11,236 nucleotides of DNA from positions 1 to 11,236 of the forward strand of contig JAPOLP010000103.1 of NCBI GenBank assembly GCA_029977045.1, in the 5' to 3' direction. A model generated the notes under the pieces. The model did not search any database, was not told the DNA's origin, and was given only the letters and a program-made list of their open reading frames with translations. This document shows, in pieces, positions 1 to 7,958 of the stretch. The stretch comes from Planctomycetota bacterium. GTDB lineage: Bacteria; Planctomycetota; Planctomycetia; Planctomycetales; Planctomycetaceae. The translations under genes were made by a program, and so were the position numbers. Position 1 is the first letter of the stretch. Every line of letters starts with the position of its first letter.

Positions 1-1044
1 CGTCAGAGCGGCCTGGTGTTCGCGGGCGGCGAGGTAGTCGACAGCCGCCGCGGCGAGCCCCTCATCAATCAGCGAGGCGACGCACGGACCGTACTCGTCA
101 CGATGCTCGGCGAAACTCGTTCGATGCCAGGCTGCGGCTTCACAGGCCATCACTCGTTTGTGGTGGATCAAGACGTCGGTGAATTCAGGCGGGACTTCGA
201 TATCGAAAACCTGGACGCCCGAGCCCATCAGCCGATCGAGCGCTTCGTCCAAAGTAGAAGCCATGTCGGACCTGGTCCGGTCCTCGAAGAAGCCGCGCAG
301 CCGACCGAGTCTCAGCGGGCGTTGCGGCTCGGTTGGCGAGGGAACTTCCGACAGGCCCGTTAACGCGGCCAGAGTGATCTGCAGATCGGAAACGGTACGG
401 CCGATTGGTCCGGGGTGATCGAGCGACGTCGCGACCGGGACGACTCCGCCCAGCGACACGGTTCCGAACGATGGTTTCAATCCGCAGACGCCGCAGAACG
501 ACGCCGGGCGGGTGATCGAACCTCCGGTTTGTGACCCGATGGCGACCGGGACCTGACCTGCCGCGACGGATGCCGCGGAACCGCTCGACGAACCGCCTGG
601 AGTTCGTTCGCTGTGCCAGGGATTGCGAGTCGGCGGCGGATCGAAACACGCGAACTGCGTCGTCACCGTTTTGCCAACGATGACCGCTCCAGCGTTCCGC
701 AGAGCTGTGACGAGCGCCGCGTCGGAAGTCGCCGCTGCCTGACGGGCGAGCCACGGCGAGCCGGCTCCGGTGACGAAGCCTGCGACATCGACGATATCCT
801 TGATGCCGATCGGGATTCCGTGCAGTGGCCCGCGAAGCGTTCCGGCAGCTCGCTCCCGGTCGAGTTGCCGTGCCTGCTCGACAGCTCCGTCGTGATCGAC
901 GATCACCCACGCCCGCAGGTCCGCTTCCTGCTCGTCAATCTGCGAAAGGCAGCGACGAACGATGGACTCGCTGGTTTCCTCGCCGCTGTGCATGGCCGCA
1001 GCAAGGTTTGAAATGGTGAGATCGCTGGCGTCTGGCAGCTTCAT
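1..1044 (-). CDS. Amidase-signature (AS) family hydrolase, C-terminus cut by window edge
   Basis: The frame is open from an ATG at 1044 to position 1, giving 348 residues; AS enzymes are usually 450-500 residues, so the C-terminal quarter or so lies outside. The Ser-cisSer-Lys catalytic triad is visible: Lys82 in HGIPIGIKD, the cis-Ser in TPGGSSSGSAAS (Ser152) and the nucleophile Ser176 in GSQTGGSITRPA. The 24-residue spacing between the two serines matches the family. The enzyme should hydrolyse a carboxamide in the cytoplasm; there is no signal peptide. The substrate cannot be read from the sequence. GatA (aspartyl/glutamyl-tRNA amidotransferase subunit A) belongs to this family, but no gatB or gatC is adjacent and the sequence looks more like a generic amidase. 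The start is supported by GGAG seven bases upstream; Met18 is a less likely alternative. It is on the same strand as the EPS operon but separated from it by 306 bp, so probably transcribed on its own. Confidence 0.9.
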   Translation of the reverse strand, partial: MKLPDASDLTISNLAAAMHSGEETSESIVRRCLSQIDEQEADLRAWVIVDHDGAVEQARQLDRERAAGTLRGPLHGIPIGIKDIVDVAGFVTGAGSPWLARQAAATSDAALVTALRNAGAVIVGKTVTTQFACFDPPPTRNPWHSERTPGGSSSGSAASVAAGQVPVAIGSQTGGSITRPASFCGVCGLKPSFGTVSLGGVVPVATSLDHPGPIGRTVSDLQITLAALTGLSEVPSPTEPQRPLRLGRLRGFFEDRTRSDMASTLDEALDRLMGSGVQVFDIEVPPEFTDVLIHHKRVMACEAAAWHRTSFAEHRDEYGPCVASLIDEGLAAAAVDYLAAREHQAALT

Positions 1045-1051
1045 GGGTGTA

Positions 1052-1055
1052 CTCC
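1052..1055 (-). promoter_or_regulatory. Ribosome binding site of the amidase gene
   Basis: On the minus strand GGAG stands seven bases before the ATG at 1044. This is good Shine-Dalgarno spacing and favours this start over the internal Met18. Confidence 0.5.
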
Positions 1056-1096
1056 GTCGAACTGGCCGCAACCTGCAGGTGTTGTCGGTGCTCGCG

Positions 1097-1125
1097 AAGT
1101 TAGCGACGGAGGTGCAGTTGGCCAA
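1097..1125 (-). promoter_or_regulatory. Weak sigma70-like promoter candidate for the amidase gene
   Basis: On the minus strand TTGGCC (1120-1125) and TAACTT (1097-1102) are separated by 17 bp, resembling a degenerate -35/-10 pair about 50 bp upstream of the amidase start. The -35 box overlaps a perfect 10-bp palindrome GTTGGCCAAC (1117-1126), which could be an operator half or chance. The match is only partial (4 of 6 and 3 of 6 consensus bases). Confidence 0.2.
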
Positions 1126-1224
1126 CTCGACAGCCAATGCGTAAGGGCGTCGTCAGCGATCAGAATCACGCAGCAACGGACAGGCCGGATGGCGTGCCGC
1201 CAATGTCCTCCATGTTGTGGCAAG

Positions 1225-1281
1225 TCAGCCGGCACGCGTTAGCGTCCGGTTCCTGATGGCGAGCTAACGCTCGGCGGCTGA
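1225..1281. repeat. Imperfect inverted repeat between the TPR gene and the amidase gene
   Basis: Two nested pairings are seen. GCGTTAGC (1236-1243) pairs perfectly with GCTAACGC (1263-1270). Outside it, TCAGCCG (1225-1231) pairs with CGGCTGA (1275-1281), leaving a 4-by-4 internal bulge and a 19-nt loop. It starts about 70 bp downstream of the stop codon of the TPR gene. It could act as an operon terminator, although no T-tract follows on either strand, or it may be a copy of a dispersed palindromic element. The rest of the 1045-1350 gap shows no credible gene. Confidence 0.5.
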
Positions 1282-1350
1282 TGACCACTCGGGGACCATT
1301 GGGCTTGTATGTCCTTCCGCTACCTTCGGAGCCCGCGTTCGGCAGACGTC

Positions 1351-4300
1351 TCAGACGTCGTTGCTGGCGGCTGGCTGCTCGGTACGCAGTGAGTTCGTAA
1401 CCCGGTGCAGCAGGGCTCGGTCGAGCGGGTGCAGCAGTGGTTCGCTGAGGCCAGCGGCCTTTGCCTGCTCGAACGTCTGCCGGGCGGATTCCGTATCCCC
1501 ATCGTCAAGTTGAGCTGCCGCGAGGTGCAGCAGCGTTGTCGGAGTGGTTCCGCCATCCGCGATCGACTTCTTCAAGTCCGTGCTGGCCTGCCGTGTGCGG
1601 CCCTGCGAAATCAGGATGCAGGCTCGCGTGTCGAGCAGTTGCGGCGCCGGGCCGGCAGCTTCAATCCCGCGTTCGATCAGCGACAGAGCTTCGTCAGTCG
1701 CGCGATTCTGCATTCCGAGCAGCCAGGCGAGATTGTTGAGCGGAGGCAGGCTTTGCGGATCGACGTGCAGCACCTGACGGTACAGCGATTCGGCTTCGGC
1801 ATAACGCTCCTGCAGCGACAGAACATCGGCCAAGCAGACTTTGACGAGCAGCTCGCCGGGGTTCTTCCGCAGTGCCGCCGTCAGCTGTTTCTCAACGCGG
1901 GCTGCTCGAACGTGCGTTGGCCCAGCGGAAAGCATTGCCAGCGAGAGGCCCGCTGCCGCGTCCGGCTTTAACTGCTGCCAGACATCGTCGACATGCTCGA
2001 ACGCCTCGACATCGCGATCGTGATTCAACTGCCAGATGACCAGCTGCCCAATCTGTTTCGGGTCGAGCTGCACGGCTTCTGTTAGAAACTCACTTGCTGC
2101 GGTATCAAGTGCTTCGTTGCCGTTGCCGTTCAAGTTGATGTCGCTGGCGACGGCAGCCGCCTTGATGAGACGCGAGGTTCTGGATGCATCGTCACGGGCT
2201 TCGGTCACAAACGACTTCAGCAAGGAGACGGCCTGCTGCGAGTCTCCGTATCGGACGGCCAGCCGAGTCTCCAGACGCAGCGAGTCAGCGGCTTCCGGGT
2301 ACTGCGAGCGAAGACGAGTCACCCAGTGGCGAGCGAGTTCCTCGTCAGCGTGTTCGACAAGATGCTCGGCGTAGTCTGCGAGCAACCGTTCGCTGACCTC
2401 GCCACTGGCGATCGATCGCTCCAGCTGGTGCGAGGCTTCGTCGGCTCGACCGGCAGCCTGATACAGCCGTCCGAGCAACCAGCGATCCTGGGGCAGCAGT
2501 TGATTCTGATCATCGAGCGATTCGAGCAGTTCGACCGTCTGGTCGCGTTCTTCGGCGAGAGACGCCGAGGCCAGAACAGCGGCTCGAACTCGCAGGTCAT
2601 CGGGGGCGGGCTGTTCAGAGGCAGCAACGTTGTCGTCCAGCAGTTGCAGCGCCCGGACACGCGACTGGTGATCGTTGCGACGGCTCAACAGCAGCGCGAG
2701 CCGGCGACGCGCCGACTGACCAACGATCGAAGTGGCATCGGCATCACGAACCAGACGTTCGAGCGTTGCTTCCGCCTCGGGCAGCATCTGATTCTGCAGG
2801 TAGACGCTCGCCAGTCCATCGAGCGACGAGAGGTCGGTCTGATCCTGAGCTGACTCGCGTTCAAACAATGCTGCGGCGCGAGCATGGTCGCCAAACAGCG
2901 CATATGTCTGGGCGAGCTCCGTCGTGCTCATCTTCGGAGCGTATTTGCGGAACAGGTCGACTGCGGCGTCGCGCCGGTCGGTGGCAACGTACAGCTCCAT
3001 CAGCGTTCGGGCTGCCGCCGTGTCCTGTGGGGCAAGTTCGATCGCCTGTCGCAGTTGGACTTCGGCTTCAGCCGAGTTGCCTGCCGACGCCAGTGCCTGG
3101 CCCATCCACAATGCGGCGCGATGCTCGTCGCCCGCCTGCTTCGCGAGCCGCGCCAGCGCGACGAGGAACTCAAGACGATCCGCCTGGCTTGTTCGTGCGT
3201 CCTTCAGCAATCGCTGAGCGGTGGCGAACTGCCCCTTTGCCGCGAGCAATTCGGCTCGCAGCAGCACGATCTGCGTTGGATCACTGTGTTGCTGCGTCGC
3301 GTCGTTTAGCAGAGTCTCGGCCTCCCGCCATTCGCGAGCGACTTCCGGCATCTGCAGGTTCTGCAGAATCAGCAGCCGGGCAAGCAGCAAGCGGACATGC
3401 GGCAGCGACGCCAGAGGCCGGTATTCCACGATTGCTCCGGCAAGATCCTGCTGCCGCAACAAAGCCGCCGCGAGGGCAAGCCGACCGGGGACTGACTTCG
3501 GGTGGTACTTCACGATCTGTCGCAGCGAGCTGATCTCCGCCGGTGTGTCGCCGAGTTCGCGGTAACACGCAGCGATTGCCAGGTCGGTACGTTCGAGCAT
3601 GTCCGGCATGTCGGCCTGGAATCGTCGGGCTTCCTTGAACTGCGAGAGCGCGGTCTGCCACTGCTTCTTCGCCATCGCAATCCGGCCATCAAGAAACAGA
3701 CGCATGGCATCGGACGCCGGCGTTCGCGGCAACAGGTCAAGTGCCTCTGTCGCCTTGTCGAAATCGCCTTGCTCAATCGTCAGGTCAGCCAGCAGCAGAT
3801 GCGCGCGGGCTTCGCCGGGATTCAGATTGAGCAGGCTGGTGAGTTCTTCCAGCGCACGCTGCTCATCTCCAAAGTGCGATTCGGCCAGGATCGACTGCAG
3901 CTGCAGATCAAGCCGGTCTGGCGCCAGTTCGATGGCCCGCCGAATCTGCCGTCGCGACTCGTGCAGCAGTCGGTCCGCCTTCGGAAACTGTCCGCGAGAT
4001 CGTGCCTCCGCAATGCGTGCGTATCCGAGTTCGACGGCAGCCAGCAGCAGGTCCGCATTGTCGCTTGCTCGACTGAGAGCTTCCTGCATGTCGTCGGCAG
4101 CGGTGTTGAGATCGCCGATTCGTTGGAGAAACTTTGCCCGGACGAGCCACGCGGCCGCGTCACTCGAATTCTGATCGACCAGCCGATCGAGCAGTTCGAC
4201 CGCGCCTTCCGGGTCATCAAGAACGCTGCTGCGGAGATCGGCAAGTCTGGCCCATGCGTTGATCAGTCGCGGAGAGAACTCGATCGCCTGAGCGTACGAC

Positions 4301-5451
4301 TCAGCGGCTGCTTCAAAATCTCCCAGTTCGTGCTGACACAGGCCGGCCTGCATAGCGAGGTCTCCGTCTGTCGAGTACACCTGCCGCAGAATCTTCACAT
4401 GGGCGAGTGCGTCGGAATAACGCCCGATCGCCATCGCCGTTTCGATCTGCCGCCGACGAATGTCCTCACGCGTCGGGTCGGAGCGCAGGACATCCTCATA
4501 GATCGCGAACACGCGCCGCAGAGTTCCGTGGTCTGCGGACGAGTCGTCGAGCAGAACGCCGAGCGTCGCGAGCGCGTTCGCATCGCCGGGCACCATGCCG
4601 ACGTACCGGTTGAGGTAATCGCGAGCCTTACCGACGTCGCCAGCTTCTCGTGCGCGTTCGCCGAGTTCGATCAGCGAGCCGGCGTTGCGTCTCATCTGCC
4701 AGCCATGAATTGCATAGACAGACGAGAAGAACACTCCGCACGCCGTCGCCAGGATCGCCACGAAGCGGAAGTTGATCATCCGCGGGCGAATCTCGGCCAG
4801 CTCATCGCTGGTCAGCGAGTTGCGTGACAGTCCGGCTGGCGCGTCGCCGACAGTGACGGGTGCATCGTTTGTTGTCATGTTTCTTCCCGGTGGTTTGGCC
4901 ATTGTCAGGGCTTCAACCGGCTGCCGCTGAGTTGCCTGCATCGCAGCTCGTGTCGGACTGGGTATTGTCTGTTGTGCGTCCCGTGCCATACCGGGGACTT
5001 CGTGTGTCGGCTGCTGGCCTCGTCGGATCAGTACTGCCGCGCAGACTCCCAGCGACACGCCGGTCAGGTTGGCAACGAAATCGCCGCGATCGACCGTTCG
5101 GCCCGGAACAAAATGCTGCAGCAGTTCTGTCGCGACCGCGTGACACGCCGTGGCGAGTCCCAGCAGCATGACCGTTCTTTGCGACTGCGAGACCGCCCAC
5201 CACATCAGGCAGAGTGTCAGCGTCAGATACCCGAGAACGTGGTGCAGCTTGTCCGAGACGCCATGTTGAAGCACTCGGGCGGTGTCACCCTGCAACCAGC
5301 GGATGATCCACCACGGGTCGGGCGCTAGCAGCGCGTACGAGAGCCCCGCCGCAGCGCAGACCGCGATTGCCAGCCGCACGCGCGGCGACACGAAGTGGTC
5401 GCTGCAGAGTGCGGAGCAGAATCTTCGCAGTCGGGGCGGCGTCTGGCTCAC
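1351..5451 (-). CDS. VanZ-like membrane domain fused to a long TPR-repeat protein (1366 aa)
   Basis: Residues about 25-142 form a VanZ-like domain with four hydrophobic segments and the family signature around ELLQHFVPGRTVDRGD, with Glu109, Gln112, Arg118, Asp121, Asp124 and Asn128. A Pro/Gln/Thr-rich linker (about 145-225) leads to a fifth membrane segment (about 228-248). From about 255 to 1335 come many TPR-like helix pairs with typical patterns such as LGDFEAAAESYAQAIEFSP and RYAEAESLYRQVLHVDP. If the N-terminus is cytoplasmic, the TPR region would be periplasmic; this is inference. The start is a GTG overlapping the sulfotransferase stop (GTGA), with a strong AGGAGG seven bases upstream. 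TPR proteins such as PrsT accompany PEP-CTERM/exosortase EPS loci, and this may be a functional counterpart, but no lipobox is seen. The role is probably scaffolding of envelope or EPS machinery. An internal Met192 just before the fifth membrane segment could start a separate TPR protein. Confidence 0.9.
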   Translation of the reverse strand: MSQTPPRLRRFCSALCSDHFVSPRVRLAIAVCAAAGLSYALLAPDPWWIIRWLQGDTARVLQHGVSDKLHHVLGYLTLTLCLMWWAVSQSQRTVMLLGLATACHAVATELLQHFVPGRTVDRGDFVANLTGVSLGVCAAVLIRRGQQPTHEVPGMARDAQQTIPSPTRAAMQATQRQPVEALTMAKPPGRNMTTNDAPVTVGDAPAGLSRNSLTSDELAEIRPRMINFRFVAILATACGVFFSSVYAIHGWQMRRNAGSLIELGERAREAGDVGKARDYLNRYVGMVPGDANALATLGVLLDDSSADHGTLRRVFAIYEDVLRSDPTREDIRRRQIETAMAIGRYSDALAHVKILRQVYSTDGDLAMQAGLCQHELGDFEAAAESYAQAIEFSPRLINAWARLADLRSSVLDDPEGAVELLDRLVDQNSSDAAAWLVRAKFLQRIGDLNTAADDMQEALSRASDNADLLLAAVELGYARIAEARSRGQFPKADRLLHESRRQIRRAIELAPDRLDLQLQSILAESHFGDEQRALEELTSLLNLNPGEARAHLLLADLTIEQGDFDKATEALDLLPRTPASDAMRLFLDGRIAMAKKQWQTALSQFKEARRFQADMPDMLERTDLAIAACYRELGDTPAEISSLRQIVKYHPKSVPGRLALAAALLRQQDLAGAIVEYRPLASLPHVRLLLARLLILQNLQMPEVAREWREAETLLNDATQQHSDPTQIVLLRAELLAAKGQFATAQRLLKDARTSQADRLEFLVALARLAKQAGDEHRAALWMGQALASAGNSAEAEVQLRQAIELAPQDTAAARTLMELYVATDRRDAAVDLFRKYAPKMSTTELAQTYALFGDHARAAALFERESAQDQTDLSSLDGLASVYLQNQMLPEAEATLERLVRDADATSIVGQSARRRLALLLSRRNDHQSRVRALQLLDDNVAASEQPAPDDLRVRAAVLASASLAEERDQTVELLESLDDQNQLLPQDRWLLGRLYQAAGRADEASHQLERSIASGEVSERLLADYAEHLVEHADEELARHWVTRLRSQYPEAADSLRLETRLAVRYGDSQQAVSLLKSFVTEARDDASRTSRLIKAAAVASDINLNGNGNEALDTAASEFLTEAVQLDPKQIGQLVIWQLNHDRDVEAFEHVDDVWQQLKPDAAAGLSLAMLSAGPTHVRAARVEKQLTAALRKNPGELLVKVCLADVLSLQERYAEAESLYRQVLHVDPQSLPPLNNLAWLLGMQNRATDEALSLIERGIEAAGPAPQLLDTRACILISQGRTRQASTDLKKSIADGGTTPTTLLHLAAAQLDDGDTESARQTFEQAKAAGLSEPLLHPLDRALLHRVTNSLRTEQPAASNDV

Positions 5452-6587
5452 GAGGCGACCTCCTCGCGGCAGCCGATGGCCGACGGTTGCTGTCTTCTCT
5501 GGCCAGATTTCCGGCCAGCTGGTTCAGCGTTAGAGCTACCAAAGAACTCGGCGAGCACCGTCTCGCAGTGCGATTCGTGAGCCTGGAACCAGCTCTCGTC
5601 GGCGTAGGCCTTCCACTTGTCGAACGGCGGCGGCGTGATCAGAGGCAGCAGCGGTTCAATGTGTTGCTCGCCGATTTCGCAGAGCTGGAATATCTGGAAC
5701 AGCGAGCGCTCCGGCTGCGTCGTCAGTTCTTCAAAACTCAGCGACAGGTCACAACACTCGCGTCCATAAACGTACGACAGCTTCCAGAGGTAGTAGTGGA
5801 GCTGATACGGATGCTCGACTGCCTGCTCGTCAAGAAACGGAAAGTGGCACTTGAGGTCGCGGGCCCAGCGGTGCAGATAAAATCCGTCAACGGCGGCGAA
5901 GTCCGCCATGCGACCATCCTTCGGAAACCGTTCCGGTCGACCGATCGTCGAGCACCACTGATCACGCGGGTGCCGGAAGATGTGGATCAGTTTCGCGTTC
6001 GGATAGTTCCGCCGCAGCCACGGCAGGCGGAAGTCGACCCGGTTGAACTGCAGCACAGGACGTCCGACCGCGTTCTCGATCAGTGCGTCGAGATAAGCTC
6101 GCAGGTCGGGCTGCCACGCATCCTCAGGCATGTAGAAGCCTCGTTCACTCCATTCGTCGCTGAAGATCTCACCGAGAAACTCCAGTCCCTCGAACTCACG
6201 CCAGTAGTCGTCGACTTTACGGTGCGTCGAATCGACACGGTCACCGCGGGTCTGAGGGTCGAACCAGCGGCGTTCGTTCAGCGGTTCGTAATACGACGTC
6301 ATGCCGGGAACATTGCGGAACAGGTTCCAGGCCAGTGTGGAACCGCTGCGGAAGCGGGCCGAAATCAGCACGATGTCCGACCGGTCGTTCGTCTTTTGAT
6401 CATTCACCGCCGCGCCGAGTCCCGAGTACGCAGTTTCGCCGAGCAGTGCCGGATCAAAGTCCCGCGGGGTCGAACGCAGCAGTCCGCGCAGTGCCAGCGC
6501 CGCAGCCTGCCGACCGTCGTCGGTTGCGGCCGCACGTTGCAACGTTGCGAAGAATCGGTTGCGGATGATGTTTCTCAGAGCCTTCAT
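5448..6587 (-). CDS. PAPS-dependent sulfotransferase-family protein
   Basis: This 379-residue protein is expected to transfer sulfate from 3'-phosphoadenylyl sulfate (PAPS) to a hydroxyl or amino group. The 5'-phosphosulfate loop is visible as SARFRSGSTLAWNLFR (about residues 76-91), preceded by a hydrophobic strand DIVLI. The 3'-phosphate site appears as KLIHIFRHPRDQWCST, with Arg205 and Ser213. No signal peptide or membrane segment is seen, so it should act in the cytoplasm where PAPS is made. It starts at an ATG at 6587, 60 bp after the ligase-like gene, and its TGA overlaps the GTG of the VanZ-TPR gene by 4 bp. Its place inside an exopolysaccharide operon suggests that the acceptor is a sugar of the lipid-linked glycan, but a protein or small-molecule acceptor cannot be excluded. 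Family assignment is firm and substrate is inferred. Confidence 0.88.
   Translation of the reverse strand: MKALRNIIRNRFFATLQRAAATDDGRQAAALALRGLLRSTPRDFDPALLGETAYSGLGAAVNDQKTNDRSDIVLISARFRSGSTLAWNLFRNVPGMTSYYEPLNERRWFDPQTRGDRVDSTHRKVDDYWREFEGLEFLGEIFSDEWSERGFYMPEDAWQPDLRAYLDALIENAVGRPVLQFNRVDFRLPWLRRNYPNAKLIHIFRHPRDQWCSTIGRPERFPKDGRMADFAAVDGFYLHRWARDLKCHFPFLDEQAVEHPYQLHYYLWKLSYVYGRECCDLSLSFEELTTQPERSLFQIFQLCEIGEQHIEPLLPLITPPPFDKWKAYADESWFQAHESHCETVLAEFFGSSNAEPAGRKSGQRRQQPSAIGCREEVAS
5459..5464 (-). promoter_or_regulatory. Strong ribosome binding site deciding the GTG start of the VanZ-TPR gene
   Basis: AGGAGG on the minus strand lies seven bases before the GTG at 5451, inside the last codons of the sulfotransferase gene. 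It is the best Shine-Dalgarno site in the window and supports GTG initiation coupled to termination of the upstream gene. Confidence 0.7.
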
Positions 6588-6647
6588 TCCGCGTTGTGTC
6601 CTGCTGTTCTTTTCGTGACCGGAGATCGGCGTGTTCAGTGGAGACGC

Positions 6648-7958
6648 TCAGACGACAGCAAGTGCCGGCGAGTAGCTGTCGGGAACAAAACCGTGCGGGT
6701 CAGCTTCGCGGCCCCAGAGGAGCACTTCGTAACGGGCCGTCGACAGTTTCAACGCTCCGCATCCAAGCAGCGCCGTGTAGTACGGAATTTCCAGCGATTC
6801 GAGGCTGACGAACTGCGCTGAGACAATGAAGCCGCACAGCCCGACGATGGTCATTCGAGCCACGTATCGATGCCAGGGATCTTCGACCGGCGTGCTTTTC
6901 CAGGTCAGCAGCCACAGCCTGAAGATGCACGTCAGATAGAAGCCCAGGTACATGATGAGGCCGGGGAAGCCGAGTTCCGCCAGCGTCTGAACCCACAGCG
7001 AATGAGCTTCCTTGCCGTACGGCCAGCCGTAGCGAGGTGCGAGGACTGGCCAGTGATTCGGCCCGCAGCCCATCACTGGGTCCTGCATCGTGACGTCCCA
7101 GCAGTCTTTCCACAGATCGAGCCGACTCTGCGCGGACGCTTCGCGGACCTCGCCCTGCTTCATGAACGTCGTCATGAACCGATCGCGTACTTCCGGGCCG
7201 GCGAGCACGGCGGCGCCGATCGCAGCCAGAACCATCAACGCATACATCTTCGGCGTGCGATCAACCACGAAGACTGTCGCCACGCCAGCAACGAGTGCTC
7301 CCAGCATTCCGCCCCGGCTGAACGAGAACAGAATGCAGTGCCCGATCAGCAGACAGAAGAAGAGGGCGACGCCGCGCTGCCAGAGCCGGTCAGCATGCAG
7401 GCCCATGAAGAACGAAATCCCAATGCCGGTCACCATTCCGATGGCGGCGCTGTTGTTGTCCATGTCGGCAAAGCCGGAATCCCGCAGGACGTTGTAGCCC
7501 GAGAAGTAGTACGAGTTCAGTTCGAACGCGACGTAGCCCTGCGAGAGGATGATCGTCCAGGCAAGCTGCTTGAGCTGTTTCGTCTCTTTGATGCAGCACA
7601 GGCCGATGAAGAACGGCAGAACGATCTTCCACAGTCGTTCCACGTAGTCCCAGGCGAGAAACTGATTCGGTGGGAAGTAGGCCTCGAAGTACGACCACCC
7701 GAGAAAGGCCAGCAGCAGTGCGATGACTGGAAAGCTGCGGCCCAGCCGGAAGTCTGCCCGCTTCGTACAGACAAACCCGATCAGCATGGCCAGAGCGAGA
7801 ATCAGGCTGTAGCGGCCCTGAGGAACGGCCCAGGGCCACATCGCCTCCGGTCGGATGATGGCGAACGAAACGTAGGCCAGCAGTCCGTAAAACGGATTGA
7901 TCAGCGCGGCCAGCGCTCCACCGACCGTCGTGCCATAGGTGAAGAGCAAACCCTTCAT
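6648..7958 (-). CDS. O-antigen ligase/polymerase-like membrane protein, exosortase A-associated type
   Basis: The 436-residue product is strongly hydrophobic, with roughly ten membrane segments between residues 1 and 405. It resembles the Wzy_C/WaaL superfamily and in particular the putative O-glycosylation ligase of exosortase A loci (TIGR03097), which shares an N-terminal stretch like NPFYGLLAYVSFAIIRPE. Conserved loop features are DMDNNSAAIGM (165-175), SFSRGG (212-217), a central hydrophilic segment ending QSRLDLWKDCWD, the GCGPNHWP motif (297-304) and KEAHSLWVQTLAELG with His319. Known members join lipid-linked glycans to each other or to an acceptor on the outer face of the inner membrane. 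The ATG at 7958 overlaps the stop of the glycosyltransferase gene (ATGA), and GGAAG lies seven bases upstream, so the two are probably translationally coupled. Whether it polymerises the glycan or ligates it to protein is not determinable here. Confidence 0.85.
   Translation of the reverse strand: MKGLLFTYGTTVGGALAALINPFYGLLAYVSFAIIRPEAMWPWAVPQGRYSLILALAMLIGFVCTKRADFRLGRSFPVIALLLAFLGWSYFEAYFPPNQFLAWDYVERLWKIVLPFFIGLCCIKETKQLKQLAWTIILSQGYVAFELNSYYFSGYNVLRDSGFADMDNNSAAIGMVTGIGISFFMGLHADRLWQRGVALFFCLLIGHCILFSFSRGGMLGALVAGVATVFVVDRTPKMYALMVLAAIGAAVLAGPEVRDRFMTTFMKQGEVREASAQSRLDLWKDCWDVTMQDPVMGCGPNHWPVLAPRYGWPYGKEAHSLWVQTLAELGFPGLIMYLGFYLTCIFRLWLLTWKSTPVEDPWHRYVARMTIVGLCGFIVSAQFVSLESLEIPYYTALLGCGALKLSTARYEVLLWGREADPHGFVPDSYSPALAVV

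Noticed and set aside
185..910. Minus-strand open frame of 241 codons overlapping the amidase
   Set aside because: It is a different frame of the same strand as the amidase, whose catalytic motifs are all in the frame from 1044 to 1. This Arg/Ser-rich frame has no motif.
1041..1235. Minus-strand open frame of 64 codons between the TPR gene and the amidase
   Set aside because: It overlaps the amidase start region, has no recognisable family or ribosome binding site, and partly covers the inverted repeat.
3502..4827. Plus-strand open frame of 441 codons antisense to the TPR region
   Set aside because: Fully covered by the convincing minus-strand TPR frame; composition is that of a complementary-strand shadow and no family is recognisable.
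5367..6821. Long plus-strand open frame (484 codons) antisense to the sulfotransferase gene
   Set aside because: It lies opposite a gene with clear sulfotransferase motifs, its translation is Arg/Val/Gln-rich with no recognisable domain, and long antisense frames are common in GC-rich coding DNA.
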